Shown here: positions 36,905 to 44,220 of the stretch, one piece after another
Layout: each line of letters starts with the position of its first letter
How positions within the stretch are numbered: position 1 is the stretch's first letter
Origin: Pseudomonas flexibilis
GTDB taxonomy: Bacteria > Pseudomonadota > Gammaproteobacteria > Pseudomonadales > Pseudomonadaceae
Direction: 5' to 3'
DNA length: 64,000 nt
Assembly: GCF_000802425.1 (NCBI RefSeq)
Contig: NZ_JRUD01000007.1
Coordinates: 124,001 to 188,000 of the forward strand
Program-made: the position numbers and the translations under genes
Notes under the pieces: model-generated
Databases searched by the model: none
Seen by the model: only the letters and a program-made list of their open reading frames with translations
Told to the model about the DNA's origin: nothing

Positions 36905-36947
36905 ACCGGAGGGCTCTAGTCCGGTCGCTGTCTCACATTCGAGACAG
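36905..36947 (+). promoter_or_regulatory. Two adjacent inverted repeats, candidate enhancer sites of the fap promoter
   Basis: ACCGGA (36905-36910) is inverted as TCCGGT (36920-36925), and CTGTCTC (36928-36934) is inverted as GAGACAG (36941-36947). They lie about 100-140 bases upstream of the -24 element, a normal distance for sigma-54 activators. The second, CTGTCTC-N6-GAGACAG, has the size and symmetry of an activator dimer site. Confidence 0.5.
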
Positions 36948-37043
36948 GTGTTTGGCCTGTTTCGTTTCACCCTCGTTACATCTTGCGCCAAGCGCTCCTC
37001 CCTAACTTCCGCAACCTATTGTTTTTAAACACCTTTCAGGAAG

Positions 37044-37058
37044 CGGCACGACTCCTGC
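37044..37058 (+). promoter_or_regulatory. Sigma-54 (-24/-12) promoter of the fap operon
   Basis: CGGCACGACTCCTGC matches TGGCACG-N4-TTGC with two mismatches and exact GG-N10-GC spacing (GG 37045-37046, GC 37057-37058). Predicted start near 37070, about 54 bases before the fapA GTG. The nearby sigma-54 activator gene supports this. Confidence 0.7.
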
Positions 37059-37123
37059 CTGAGCCAGAAGAAATGGATGCACAAGGGATCTGGCATGTAT
37101 CGCCAAGGCGTAAGGAGTTTCTG

Positions 37124-37555
37124 GTGCTGAAGCAATTCGTACTTGGATTGGGAGTGGCGATTATCGCTGGCGAAGCGTTCGCGGCGGGAGATGGCACCAT
37201 CGTCATCCAGCGCGAGCTCCAGCCCCGTGTGGCTTTTCGGCAAACCATGGTGCCCGATCCCCATCCCATCGCGGTTAACCCCAATGTTTCCTCCCAGGTG
37301 AACAACCAGCTGAGCGGACTGGAGCTCAGCGATGGCGATTTCGCCCACATCACCAGTGGCCAGCGCCTAGGCCACGCCAGCCTGGCTGACGGCGATCTGC
37401 CTGGCCTTGATGGTATCCCCTCCACGAGTACGCGACTTCCCGGAATGTCCGCCGGCCGAGCCGGCTCATCGGGTGGCAACAGCATTTCCAGCCAGGTCAA
37501 CAGAAGTGTCCAGAGAGGCCTGGCACCGCTTCAGAACCTGACCGGAGGCCGCTGA
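37124..37555 (+). CDS. fapA: FapA-like accessory protein of the functional amyloid operon
   Basis: Predicted 143-residue exported protein. The GTG at 37124 follows AAGGAG with six-base spacing and gives a signal peptide M-L-K-Q-F-V-L-G-L-G-V-A-I-I-A-G-E-A-F-A; upstream in-frame codons overlap the sigma-54 promoter and cannot belong to it. The mature part is Gly/Ser/Pro-rich with a short motif SSQVN repeated at about 56-60 and 122-126. Position as first gene of the six-gene fap order, and length, fit FapA, which modulates fibre composition in other pseudomonads. The stop is one base from the fapB ATG. Confidence 0.72.
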   Translation: MLKQFVLGLGVAIIAGEAFAAGDGTIVIQRELQPRVAFRQTMVPDPHPIAVNPNVSSQVNNQLSGLELSDGDFAHITSGQRLGHASLADGDLPGLDGIPSTSTRLPGMSAGRAGSSGGNSISSQVNRSVQRGLAPLQNLTGGR

Positions 37556-37556
37556 G

Positions 37557-38135
37557 ATGAATCGCTGGCTCATGCTGATCGCTCTTCTCCTGGCCCTTCG
37601 GGCCCTGGCTGTCGAGCCCAACCCGTCGCACAGCGTGATTGACGACACCGGCATCGATAGCCAGGGACTCGTTTCGGTCAATGTCGGCGCCGGAGATCTG
37701 AATCAGCAAATCAACGCACGGGCAATCGCGATCAGCGCGGAGTTGGCTACGGCCCGACTGCAACTGGAGCAGGAGCTGGAATTGCAGAGCCTCGACCTGA
37801 GCCAGGACGCGCAGGCGAACCTGCTGGGCGATTCCTTCAGCCGCAATAACGGGCTGATCGGCGTGAACCAGGCTTCGGGTTCCGGCAATCAGCAAATCAA
37901 TTCCTTCCGCCTCAGCCTGGCACGGCAGCGGCAGGATCTGGATGACAGCGTGCTCGCACAGCAGCTCGTGGCACCTGCACAACCCTCCGGGGCGACTGAC
38001 CAACCCAAGGGCAACCGTATCGTCGTCACGGACGATAAGGCCTTCGCCGGAAGTCGGGGTGTGGTTCAGCTGAACCAGAGTGCTGGGGTCGGCAACCAGT
38101 CGGTGAACAGCCTCAGCATGACAGTAGTGGACTGA
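37557..38135 (+). CDS. fapB: FapB-like minor amyloid subunit
   Basis: Predicted 192-residue exported protein with a signal peptide of about 18 residues (MNRWLMLIALLLALRALA). It carries three imperfect Asn/Gln/Gly repeats of the Fap type: VNVGAGDLNQQINARAIAIS (about 41-60), VNQASGSGNQQINSFRLSLA (about 103-122) and LNQSAGVGNQSVNSLSMTVV (about 172-191), separated by a Gln/Glu/Leu-rich linker and a second linker. FapB is thought to nucleate FapC fibres. Translation start at GGAGG-CCGCTGAG-ATG, one base after the fapA stop. Confidence 0.85.
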   Translation: MNRWLMLIALLLALRALAVEPNPSHSVIDDTGIDSQGLVSVNVGAGDLNQQINARAIAISAELATARLQLEQELELQSLDLSQDAQANLLGDSFSRNNGLIGVNQASGSGNQQINSFRLSLARQRQDLDDSVLAQQLVAPAQPSGATDQPKGNRIVVTDDKAFAGSRGVVQLNQSAGVGNQSVNSLSMTVVD

Positions 38136-38182
38136 CCCTCTTCGCAACCGCGAAATGACTACGTACCCGCAAGGAGAAACCC

Positions 38183-39181
38183 ATGAAAGTTATGTGGACA
38201 CTGAAACCCCTGGCATTCGCCGTTGCCGCCGGCCTCGCTTTTTCGGCCACCGCTCAGGAGGTTCCGCCTCCCACTACCCCGGGCTCTTCGGCCCAGGCTA
38301 CGGTTAGCGACACTCAAACCAGCACCGGCAACTATGTGTTGAACCAGGGGACTGTCAACACTGCCAGCCTGGAGAGCTCCCTGGACGATGCGGCCGGTAA
38401 CGTAGGCGTCAACATCGCCGGTGGCGATCACAACCAGCAGGCCAACTCCGCCGCCCTGTCGACCGCAGATGAGTTCTTTGTCTTCGGAACCGCCACGGCC
38501 TCGGTCAATCTGAACCAGACCGGCACCAATGTGGTGGACAACTACTCGGTGACCAACTCCGCCAGCGTCCTGGATTCCGGCAACAACGCCTCCGGCAACA
38601 TCGGCATCAACGTGGCCAGCGGCGTGTTCAACCAGCAGAAGAACGACTTCGCAACCGCGACTGCTGGTGGTTTCGTGGCCACCGCAAGTAGCACGGCAAC
38701 CCAGAGCTCGACCGGCAACATCACCAACAACCGGGCTGTGCTGACCGAGTCGGCGACTGTCGCACTCACGCTCGATGGCAACGTAACCGGCACCTATTCG
38801 GGCATTTCCGATCAGGTCGGGGACGTATACCTCGAAGTGTGGGATGGCGCGTTACATCCCAATGGCACCGTACAGCTGGGACACGTGGACGTGGACAGCG
38901 ACACCCAGGGTGCTCAGGCCGGCCCCAACGGTACCGGCGCCTTCCTGTTCGAGGAAAGCGGCGAGATCGACCTGGCCGGCACGCTGACCGGCACCGTGCC
39001 GCTGGTATCCCTGCAGCAGGCCGTCAACAACTCCGCCACCGTCACCGGCTCGCTGAATGGCGCCTCCGGCAATGTCGGCCTGAACGTCGCCGCCGGTTCC
39101 GGTAACCAGCAGAGCAACTCCCTGGCGATCGCTGCGGGCTGCAACGCTTGCTCGGGGAATGGAAGTCCTACCGGTCTGTAA
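38183..39181 (+). CDS. fapC: FapC major functional-amyloid subunit
   Basis: Predicted 332-residue exported fibre subunit. Signal peptide about 1-24. Three Fap repeats with the core G-N-x-G-x-N-x-A-x-G-x-x-N-Q-Q are seen: about 59-92 (AAGNVGVNIAGGDHNQQANS), 125-160 (ASGNIGINVASGVFNQQKND) and 284-318 (ASGNVGLNVAAGSGNQQSNS). Linker 1 is about 32 residues and linker 2 about 120. The C-terminal CNAC motif (Cys320, Cys323) matches the conserved CxxC of FapC. AAGGAG precedes the ATG. A terminator-like hairpin follows the stop, likely making FapC more abundant than the proteins encoded downstream. Confidence 0.93.
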   Translation: MKVMWTLKPLAFAVAAGLAFSATAQEVPPPTTPGSSAQATVSDTQTSTGNYVLNQGTVNTASLESSLDDAAGNVGVNIAGGDHNQQANSAALSTADEFFVFGTATASVNLNQTGTNVVDNYSVTNSASVLDSGNNASGNIGINVASGVFNQQKNDFATATAGGFVATASSTATQSSTGNITNNRAVLTESATVALTLDGNVTGTYSGISDQVGDVYLEVWDGALHPNGTVQLGHVDVDSDTQGAQAGPNGTGAFLFEESGEIDLAGTLTGTVPLVSLQQAVNNSATVTGSLNGASGNVGLNVAAGSGNQQSNSLAIAAGCNACSGNGSPTGL

Positions 39182-39188
39182 CCCTGAC

Positions 39189-39216
39189 AAGGGCTCCACT
39201 CGGAGCCCTTTCCTTT
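39189..39216 (+). terminator. Intercistronic terminator-like hairpin between fapC and fapD
   Basis: AAGGGCTCC (39189-39197) and GGAGCCCTT (39202-39210) make a perfect 9-bp stem, loop ACTC, followed by TCCTTT. It begins 7 bases after the fapC stop and ends before fapD. It looks like a partial terminator that lowers expression of fapDEF. Confidence 0.7.
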
Positions 39217-39238
39217 GAACGTGCAGGAACGCCAACGA

Positions 39239-39922
39239 ATGCTCGCCTGTATTCTTGCCATCTCGCTCGTGCTGCTGGCTACAGACGTTCTGGCCGCCCG
39301 GCTGCCCTTCCCGGTGCTCCCGGGAGGCAACATGGCCTTTCTCGAGGTCCAGAGCATCCGCGAGCGCCGTTTCAGCCATATCGTGCAACAACAGACGGAT
39401 TTCAGCTGCGGGGCCGCATCACTCGCGACGGTCCTGCGCGAAGCCTACGACTTCGATGTCAACGAACAGATGGTCATCGAAGGCATGCTGGCCGGCGCCG
39501 ATCAGAACATTGTCCGCACCCAGGGCTTCTCCATGCTCGACATGAAACGCTATGTGGAGGCAATCGGCCTGAGGGCCCGTGGCTATCGCATAGCACCTGC
39601 GGGCTTGCAGCACCTGCGGGTTCCGGCAGTCGTCCTCCAGGAAGTCCGTGGCTACAAGCATTTTGTCGTGCTGCTGCGTAGTGACGAACAGCATGTCTAC
39701 GTAGGCGACCCGGTACTCGGCCACAAACGCTACAGCCTTGAAGAGTTCGTCCAGGGCTGGAACGGAATTGTGTTTGCTGTCATCGGGCCCGGTTACAACC
39801 GTCTCAATGCCCTGCTCGACCCACCCGAGCCTCTGACCGCCAAGGAGCGCATTGATGCTTTCCAGCCCGTGCGCGATGCCGAACTCATGGAGTTCGGTTT
39901 CATCCAGAGCGATTTCTTCTGA
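39239..39922 (+). CDS. fapD: FapD, C39-like cysteine protease of the amyloid system
   Basis: Predicted 227-residue exported peptidase of the C39 (bacteriocin-leader peptidase) family, without the ABC transporter part usually fused to it. Signal peptide about 1-20 (MLACILAISLVLLATDVLAA). Catalytic Cys57 in QQTDFSCGAASLATVL, His141 in GYKHFVVLL and Asp157 in YVGDPVLG are in the expected order. I chose the ATG at 39239 over a TTG at 39215, because it gives a clean signal peptide and has AGGA upstream. FapD is required for fibre export in other pseudomonads. Confidence 0.9.
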   Translation: MLACILAISLVLLATDVLAARLPFPVLPGGNMAFLEVQSIRERRFSHIVQQQTDFSCGAASLATVLREAYDFDVNEQMVIEGMLAGADQNIVRTQGFSMLDMKRYVEAIGLRARGYRIAPAGLQHLRVPAVVLQEVRGYKHFVVLLRSDEQHVYVGDPVLGHKRYSLEEFVQGWNGIVFAVIGPGYNRLNALLDPPEPLTAKERIDAFQPVRDAELMEFGFIQSDFF

Positions 39923-39949
39923 TGTGAGCAGAACGTCTGGAGGATCCCG

Positions 39950-40672
39950 ATGAACAAATGTGTGTGTGGTTTGCTCGTTGCGTGTCTGCTGGTGCCTTCT
40001 TTGGGCGTAGCCGGCACGCCGTTCGAGCTTGTGGAGCTGACGGACCCGGAGCTTGCCCAACTGCGCGGGCGTTATGTCCTGCCCAGCCATATCGTGCATT
40101 TCGGTGTCACCCTGACCAGCACCTGGGAACAGTCCGGGCAGCAGCTTGGAGCCTCCGTCTCCCTGCAGGCACAGCAAGGTGCCCAGCCGGTCCTGACAGT
40201 CACGCCGGTCTCATCCGGTACCGGATCCACGCCTTCCGCCGGATCCGGGATGATCATCGGTGGCCAGGGCTTGGCCAATGTGGATGGCATCAGCCAGAGC
40301 GTGCGAACCGCTGGCGACCTGAACACCGCCTCGAACGGCATCCAGATCAGCATCCAGCGCAATGGAGAGGCGCCCGATCTGGCGCCTGGAACAGCCCTTG
40401 AGGGCAGCTTCAGCCACTCCAACGCGCTCGGCACCGCTTCGGTCAGCACCTCCCAGGGCAAGCTACAGCTGGGGATAGCGACCCATGGGCAAGGGAGCAG
40501 TCTGCAGCAGCTGGGTGGTGGCCTGCTGCAGGACACCCGAATTGTCAGTTCGCAAAATACCGTCATCAACACCGCCAGGCTCGACGTGGTGATGCAGCAG
40601 GGAAGCCGCACCATGGACCTGATGAACTGCAACCTGGAGCAACTGCGTGCCCTGAGGCCCACGGGATATTGA
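39950..40672 (+). CDS. fapE: FapE, exported amyloid-associated protein
   Basis: Predicted 240-residue exported protein with signal peptide of about 21 residues (MNKCVCGLLVACLLVPSLGVA). The mature start TPFELVELTDPELAQLRGRYVLP is a recognisable feature of FapE and related proteins. The rest is Ser/Gly/Gln-rich with the repeats lacking. Near the C-terminus is an Asn-Cys-Asn motif followed by LEQLRALRPTGY. FapE is secreted and found with the fibre in other species. Position between fapD and fapF confirms the call. AGGAT precedes the ATG. Confidence 0.85.
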   Translation: MNKCVCGLLVACLLVPSLGVAGTPFELVELTDPELAQLRGRYVLPSHIVHFGVTLTSTWEQSGQQLGASVSLQAQQGAQPVLTVTPVSSGTGSTPSAGSGMIIGGQGLANVDGISQSVRTAGDLNTASNGIQISIQRNGEAPDLAPGTALEGSFSHSNALGTASVSTSQGKLQLGIATHGQGSSLQQLGGGLLQDTRIVSSQNTVINTARLDVVMQQGSRTMDLMNCNLEQLRALRPTGY

Positions 40673-40717
40673 TCTACGCTTGCGTTCTTCACCTTTCAGT
40701 CAGACAGGGATGTCAGC

Positions 40718-42295
40718 ATGCTTCGTTCGTTTCGTCCGCATCTGCTTGGAATCACCGCACTGGGTGCGCTGTCCGCACCGCTGGCAGTTGCCTCCACCCA
40801 AGCCGAAATCGAAACCCTGGAGCAGGAAATTCAGGACCTGCGCGATCAGTATGATCGCTACAAACGGGCCCTCGAGGAGCTGTCTGCCAGTGCCGCCCGG
40901 GAAGAAGCACAAGCCGCCGAGGCCGAGAAAGTCATCCAGGAAGCCAGGAGCAAACCTGTTCCCGCACCGCTTCCCAGAGCCAATCCCGCTCCCACGCCGA
41001 TGACGGCTCCTTCGCCCGCAGCGCGTGGCCTCAACGCAGGAACTCCAGCGCAGCCCTTGCCTACGGTTGCACCCGCAAGCCCGGTAGCACCAGCGGCGGC
41101 CACCATGGGAAGCGCAGCTGCTGCACCGGTTCCAAGTGGCGTGCGCATGCCGACGCCGGTCATGGCCACGCCACCCGCGGCGCAACCCTCCACGACAGCC
41201 AATGGCATCCCCATACCGCCGAAACTCCCCAGGGCGGCGCAGACCGCAGGGCCGCAGCTGGCACAGGCACCCGGGCCGCGGACCGTCCAGTCCCTGCAGA
41301 CGGATGGCTACGGGGCAAGCCTGAAGGAAGACGCCGAGCCCATCCGCAGCGTCGAAACCCTCTATGACGAGGCTTCCGGCTTCTTTGGTGGAGGCACCTA
41401 CAGCCTGGAAACAGGCATTACCTACAGCCATTACGATACCCGCCAATTGATCCTCAACGGTTTCCTAGCCCTGGATTCGATCTTCCTTGGGAACATCAAT
41501 GTCGATCAGATCAATGCTGACAACTTCACACTGGATCTGACCGGCCGCTACAACCTGCATAATCGCCTGCAGTTTGATGTGAACGTCCCGTTTCTCTTCC
41601 GAGACGTGACCTACGAATCCGCAGGCGCAGGCAATTCGACCGCCCAGGTTTCAGACCGCACAGTCAGTACAGGCCCCGAGGTCGGGGATATCAGTGTGGG
41701 TATTTCGTACAAGATCCTGGACCAGAACGAGAGCCGGCCCGACACCATCCTCAGTCTGCGGGCCAAGGCGCCCAGCGGCCGGGATCCGTATGGCATCAAG
41801 ATGACCAGGGTGGCTGACAACGACAACATCACTGTCCCGACTGACTTGCCCACCGGAAACGGAGTCTGGTCGTTGACCCCTGGCATCTCGCTGGTGAAAA
41901 CCGTCGACCCGGCCGTGCTGTTCGGCAACCTGTCCTACACGTACAACTTCGAGGAAGAGTTCAGCGATATCAGTGCGCAGCAGGGCACCCGCCTGGGTGG
42001 CAAGGTGCGGCTGGGCAACTGGTGGCAGTTCGGGATGGGCCTGGCATTCGCACTCAACGAAAAGATGAGTCTCTCGATGTCCTATTCGCAGCTGATCGGT
42101 CGGAGCAGCCGCATTCGCCAGAATGGCGGGGACTGGTTCACGGTGGTGGGCAGCGACGCAAACGCGGCCTATTTCAACCTGGGCATGACCTATGCGGCGA
42201 GCAACAATCTCGCAATCGTGCCCAACCTCTCGATGGGTCTGACTCCAGATGCACCGGATTTCACGTTCAGCTTGAAATTCCCCTACTACTTCTGA
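40718..42295 (+). CDS. fapF: FapF, outer-membrane pore for amyloid secretion
   Basis: Predicted 525-residue outer-membrane protein. Signal peptide about 1-25 (ending PLAVA). Next comes a coiled coil, about 27-75 ([26 protein letters not shown]), which gates the trimeric pore in known FapF. A Pro/Ala-rich linker of about 120 residues (about 80-195) follows, then a short plug-like segment and a 12-stranded barrel (about 215-525) ending KFPYYF with terminal phenylalanine, the usual barrel signal. The linker looks long. Last gene of the operon, 26 bases from the convergent activator gene. Confidence 0.88.
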   Translation: MLRSFRPHLLGITALGALSAPLAVASTQAEIETLEQEIQDLRDQYDRYKRALEELSASAAREEAQAAEAEKVIQEARSKPVPAPLPRANPAPTPMTAPSPAARGLNAGTPAQPLPTVAPASPVAPAAATMGSAAAAPVPSGVRMPTPVMATPPAAQPSTTANGIPIPPKLPRAAQTAGPQLAQAPGPRTVQSLQTDGYGASLKEDAEPIRSVETLYDEASGFFGGGTYSLETGITYSHYDTRQLILNGFLALDSIFLGNINVDQINADNFTLDLTGRYNLHNRLQFDVNVPFLFRDVTYESAGAGNSTAQVSDRTVSTGPEVGDISVGISYKILDQNESRPDTILSLRAKAPSGRDPYGIKMTRVADNDNITVPTDLPTGNGVWSLTPGISLVKTVDPAVLFGNLSYTYNFEEEFSDISAQQGTRLGGKVRLGNWWQFGMGLAFALNEKMSLSMSYSQLIGRSSRIRQNGGDWFTVVGSDANAAYFNLGMTYAASNNLAIVPNLSMGLTPDAPDFTFSLKFPYYF

Positions 42296-42321
42296 CTCTG
42301 GACTTGGCAATGGGCCTGCCG

Positions 42322-43647
42322 TCAGAGCAGGCCGTGCTTGTGGAGCAGACGGTAGAAGGTTGGCCTGGAAATACCGAGGGCCCGCGCGGCTTCGCTCAGA
42401 TTGTTGGTGTGTTGGCGTAATGCCTCACCCAGCGCTTGTCGTTCGGCCTGAAGCCGGTAGTACTCCAAGGTATGCAGCGAGCCTCGGTGGTCCACCGATA
42501 CCGCCAACCCCATGTCTTCGGCCTCGATCTGTCGCCCTTCCGCCAGGACCAGCCCGCGCCGCACCCGGTTGGCCAGCTCACGAATATTGCCTGCCCAGGG
42601 ATGGTCGAGCATGGCTTGAATGGCCGTTTCGCTGAAACTTCGGGGCCTTCGACCGGTTTCGCTGCTGTAAAGACGTGCAAAATGCGCAGCCAGCTGGGGC
42701 AAGTCGGTCAACCTCTCGCGCAGAGGGGGCATGCGAATCTGCAATACGTTCAGGCGGTAATACAGATCCTCGCGGAACCTACCCTCCCGGATAGCCTGCT
42801 CAAGGTCGATATGGGTGGCCGACAGCACACGCACATTGACCGCTATCGGTCGACTACCACCCACGCGCTCAATGTGTTTTTCCTGAAGGAACCGCAGCAG
42901 GTTGGCCTGGAGTTCCAGCGGCAGGTCCCCGATTTCATCGAGCAGCAACGTGCCACCGTCCGCTGCCTCTATCCGCCCGACCTTGCGTTGATGGGCGCCG
43001 GTAAAGGCCCCCTTCTCATGGCCGAACAACTCGGACTGGATGAGGTTCTCGGGAATGGCGCCGCAATTGATGGCCACAAATGCCTCGCCTGCACGGCGCG
43101 AAAGATTATGCAGGGCACGCGCCACCACTTCCTTTCCGGTGCCGCTCTCGCCGCGGATCATCACGGGCGAGTCAGTCGGGGCAAAGCGGGTAATCAGCCT
43201 TCGAATCTCCGACATCGCCCGGCTTTCCCCCAACAGGTCATCCCAGGGGCCACGCTGCTCGTCGGTCCTCTGCCGAAGCCGTGACATGCCATACGCACGC
43301 CCCAGCGCAATGCGGATGCGTGCCTCGTCGAGCGGTAGGGTGTGGAAGTCGAAGAACCACTCGTAGATGAAATCACGCACCCGTTGCAACGGTAGAAGTT
43401 CGGCGCTCAGCACGGCGATCCACTCCCCCGCGTTCTGCAACAGCAAGGCACGAATGCGCTCCAGACGGCCTAGGCTCTGTCCATCCAGGCGGACCATTCC
43501 TACGTGAAAGTCGCGTGCGGAGGCGTCTTCCAGGCTCGCACTGCTCACTTCCCATCCCGCAGCCCGAAGTGCTGGCAGCAGGCGCCTACAGGCATCACAG
43601 GGGTCAACCATGAGCAGGCGCCGGACCCCGTTTGTTGCATCCTGCAT
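42322..43647 (-). CDS. Sigma-54-dependent activator, probable regulator of fap
   Basis: Predicted 441-residue enhancer-binding protein. The N-terminal domain (about 8-122) resembles a receiver fold but lacks the acidic pocket and phospho-acceptor, so it is probably not controlled by phosphorylation. The AAA+ domain (about 138-370) has Walker A GESGTGKE (about 166), the sigma-54 contact loop GAFTGA (213-218) and Walker B LLLDEIGD (about 234). A Fis-type helix-turn-helix ends the protein (LSEAARALGISRPTFYRLL). The domain order is like VpsR and FleQ, but the FleQ LFRS c-di-GMP motif before Walker A is absent. Convergent to fapF; the fap promoter is sigma-54 type, so fap is the likely target. AAGGAACGG precedes the ATG. 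Confidence 0.85.
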   Translation of the reverse strand: MQDATNGVRRLLMVDPCDACRRLLPALRAAGWEVSSASLEDASARDFHVGMVRLDGQSLGRLERIRALLLQNAGEWIAVLSAELLPLQRVRDFIYEWFFDFHTLPLDEARIRIALGRAYGMSRLRQRTDEQRGPWDDLLGESRAMSEIRRLITRFAPTDSPVMIRGESGTGKEVVARALHNLSRRAGEAFVAINCGAIPENLIQSELFGHEKGAFTGAHQRKVGRIEAADGGTLLLDEIGDLPLELQANLLRFLQEKHIERVGGSRPIAVNVRVLSATHIDLEQAIREGRFREDLYYRLNVLQIRMPPLRERLTDLPQLAAHFARLYSSETGRRPRSFSETAIQAMLDHPWAGNIRELANRVRRGLVLAEGRQIEAEDMGLAVSVDHRGSLHTLEYYRLQAERQALGEALRQHTNNLSEAARALGISRPTFYRLLHKHGLL

Positions 43648-43792
43648 GTCCGTTCCTTGGCAGTGGTTCGTCGCTGCTGGCGTAGCGACATAACGGTAGC
43701 AAGGAATGGCGGGCCGGCTTGTCCGCCTGTCTATTTATTAGGGCCTGTCATGTAGGCGCCAAAAAGATTCGGCAGCGCGACGTAAGCGTGAC

Positions 43793-43819
43793 CTTTTGCG
43801 GATTGGAATTATCCAAAAG
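43793..43819. promoter_or_regulatory. Imperfect inverted repeat upstream of the 87-residue ORF
   Basis: CTTTT (43793-43797) with AAAAG (43815-43819) and GGAT (43800-43803) with ATCC (43811-43814) form a broken stem. It lies in the 231-base divergent region between the activator gene and a small unknown gene, about 60 bases before the latter. It may be an operator; no sigma-54 promoter is seen here. Confidence 0.3.
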
Positions 43820-43878
43820 TCGTAAGGCACATGATTGAACTGTTACTTCCCCGGATTCCGTTTTTGGAGAGTAATCGC

Positions 43879-44142
43879 ATGACAGCGCTCCGCACCAACG
43901 AAGCACTCTTGATCGCCTGCCGAGCTTTTCAGCCGTTGCAGTGCATTGCCTGGGCGACCGACTACACAGGCGAGCTGAGCCTGACAGTCATAGACAAGAC
44001 CACCGCTAGCGTTGTGGGGCGTTCCCGGATGTCACGCCTGGACTATGCCGACACGGAGCACTTGGGAAATGTGTTGGCCGAGGCTCGCAGGCAACTGGCT
44101 GACGAGGGGATCGTGCTGGGTCCCTGGCAGATTCCCGAGTAA
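43879..44142 (+). CDS. Small 87-residue protein, unknown
   Basis: Predicted 87-residue protein beginning M-T-A-L-R-T-N-E-A-L-L-I-A-C. It appears soluble, with mixed helix and strand, a central Leu/Ile-rich strand (ELSLTVIDKTTASVVG) and a C-terminal helix (LGNVLAEARRQLADEG). The ATG at 43879 follows GGAGAG; an earlier in-frame ATG at 43831 has no ribosome site. No family recognised. It is divergent from the sigma-54 activator and ends at a strong bidirectional terminator shared with ppiD. Confidence 0.7.
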   Translation: MTALRTNEALLIACRAFQPLQCIAWATDYTGELSLTVIDKTTASVVGRSRMSRLDYADTEHLGNVLAEARRQLADEGIVLGPWQIPE

Positions 44143-44172
44143 CAACGCAGCGCTTTAACGGCACAGCATGGA

Positions 44173-44206
44173 AAAGGGCCCTGCTGCAGTTGCAGCAGGG
44201 CCCTTT
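44173..44206. terminator. Strong bidirectional terminator
   Basis: AAAGGGCCCTGCTGCA (44173-44188) and TGCAGCAGGGCCCTTT (44191-44206) form a perfect 16-bp inverted repeat around two bases. A/T ends give short T-tails on both strands. It separates the unknown 87-residue gene from the convergent ppiD gene. Confidence 0.9.
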
Positions 44207-44220
44207 CGGTTCCGCACGAA

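Noticed and set aside
42322-43647. Sigma-54 activator as FleQ itself
   Set aside because: It lacks the FleQ LFRS motif before Walker A, its N-terminal domain differs, and it lies beside fap and not flagellar genes.
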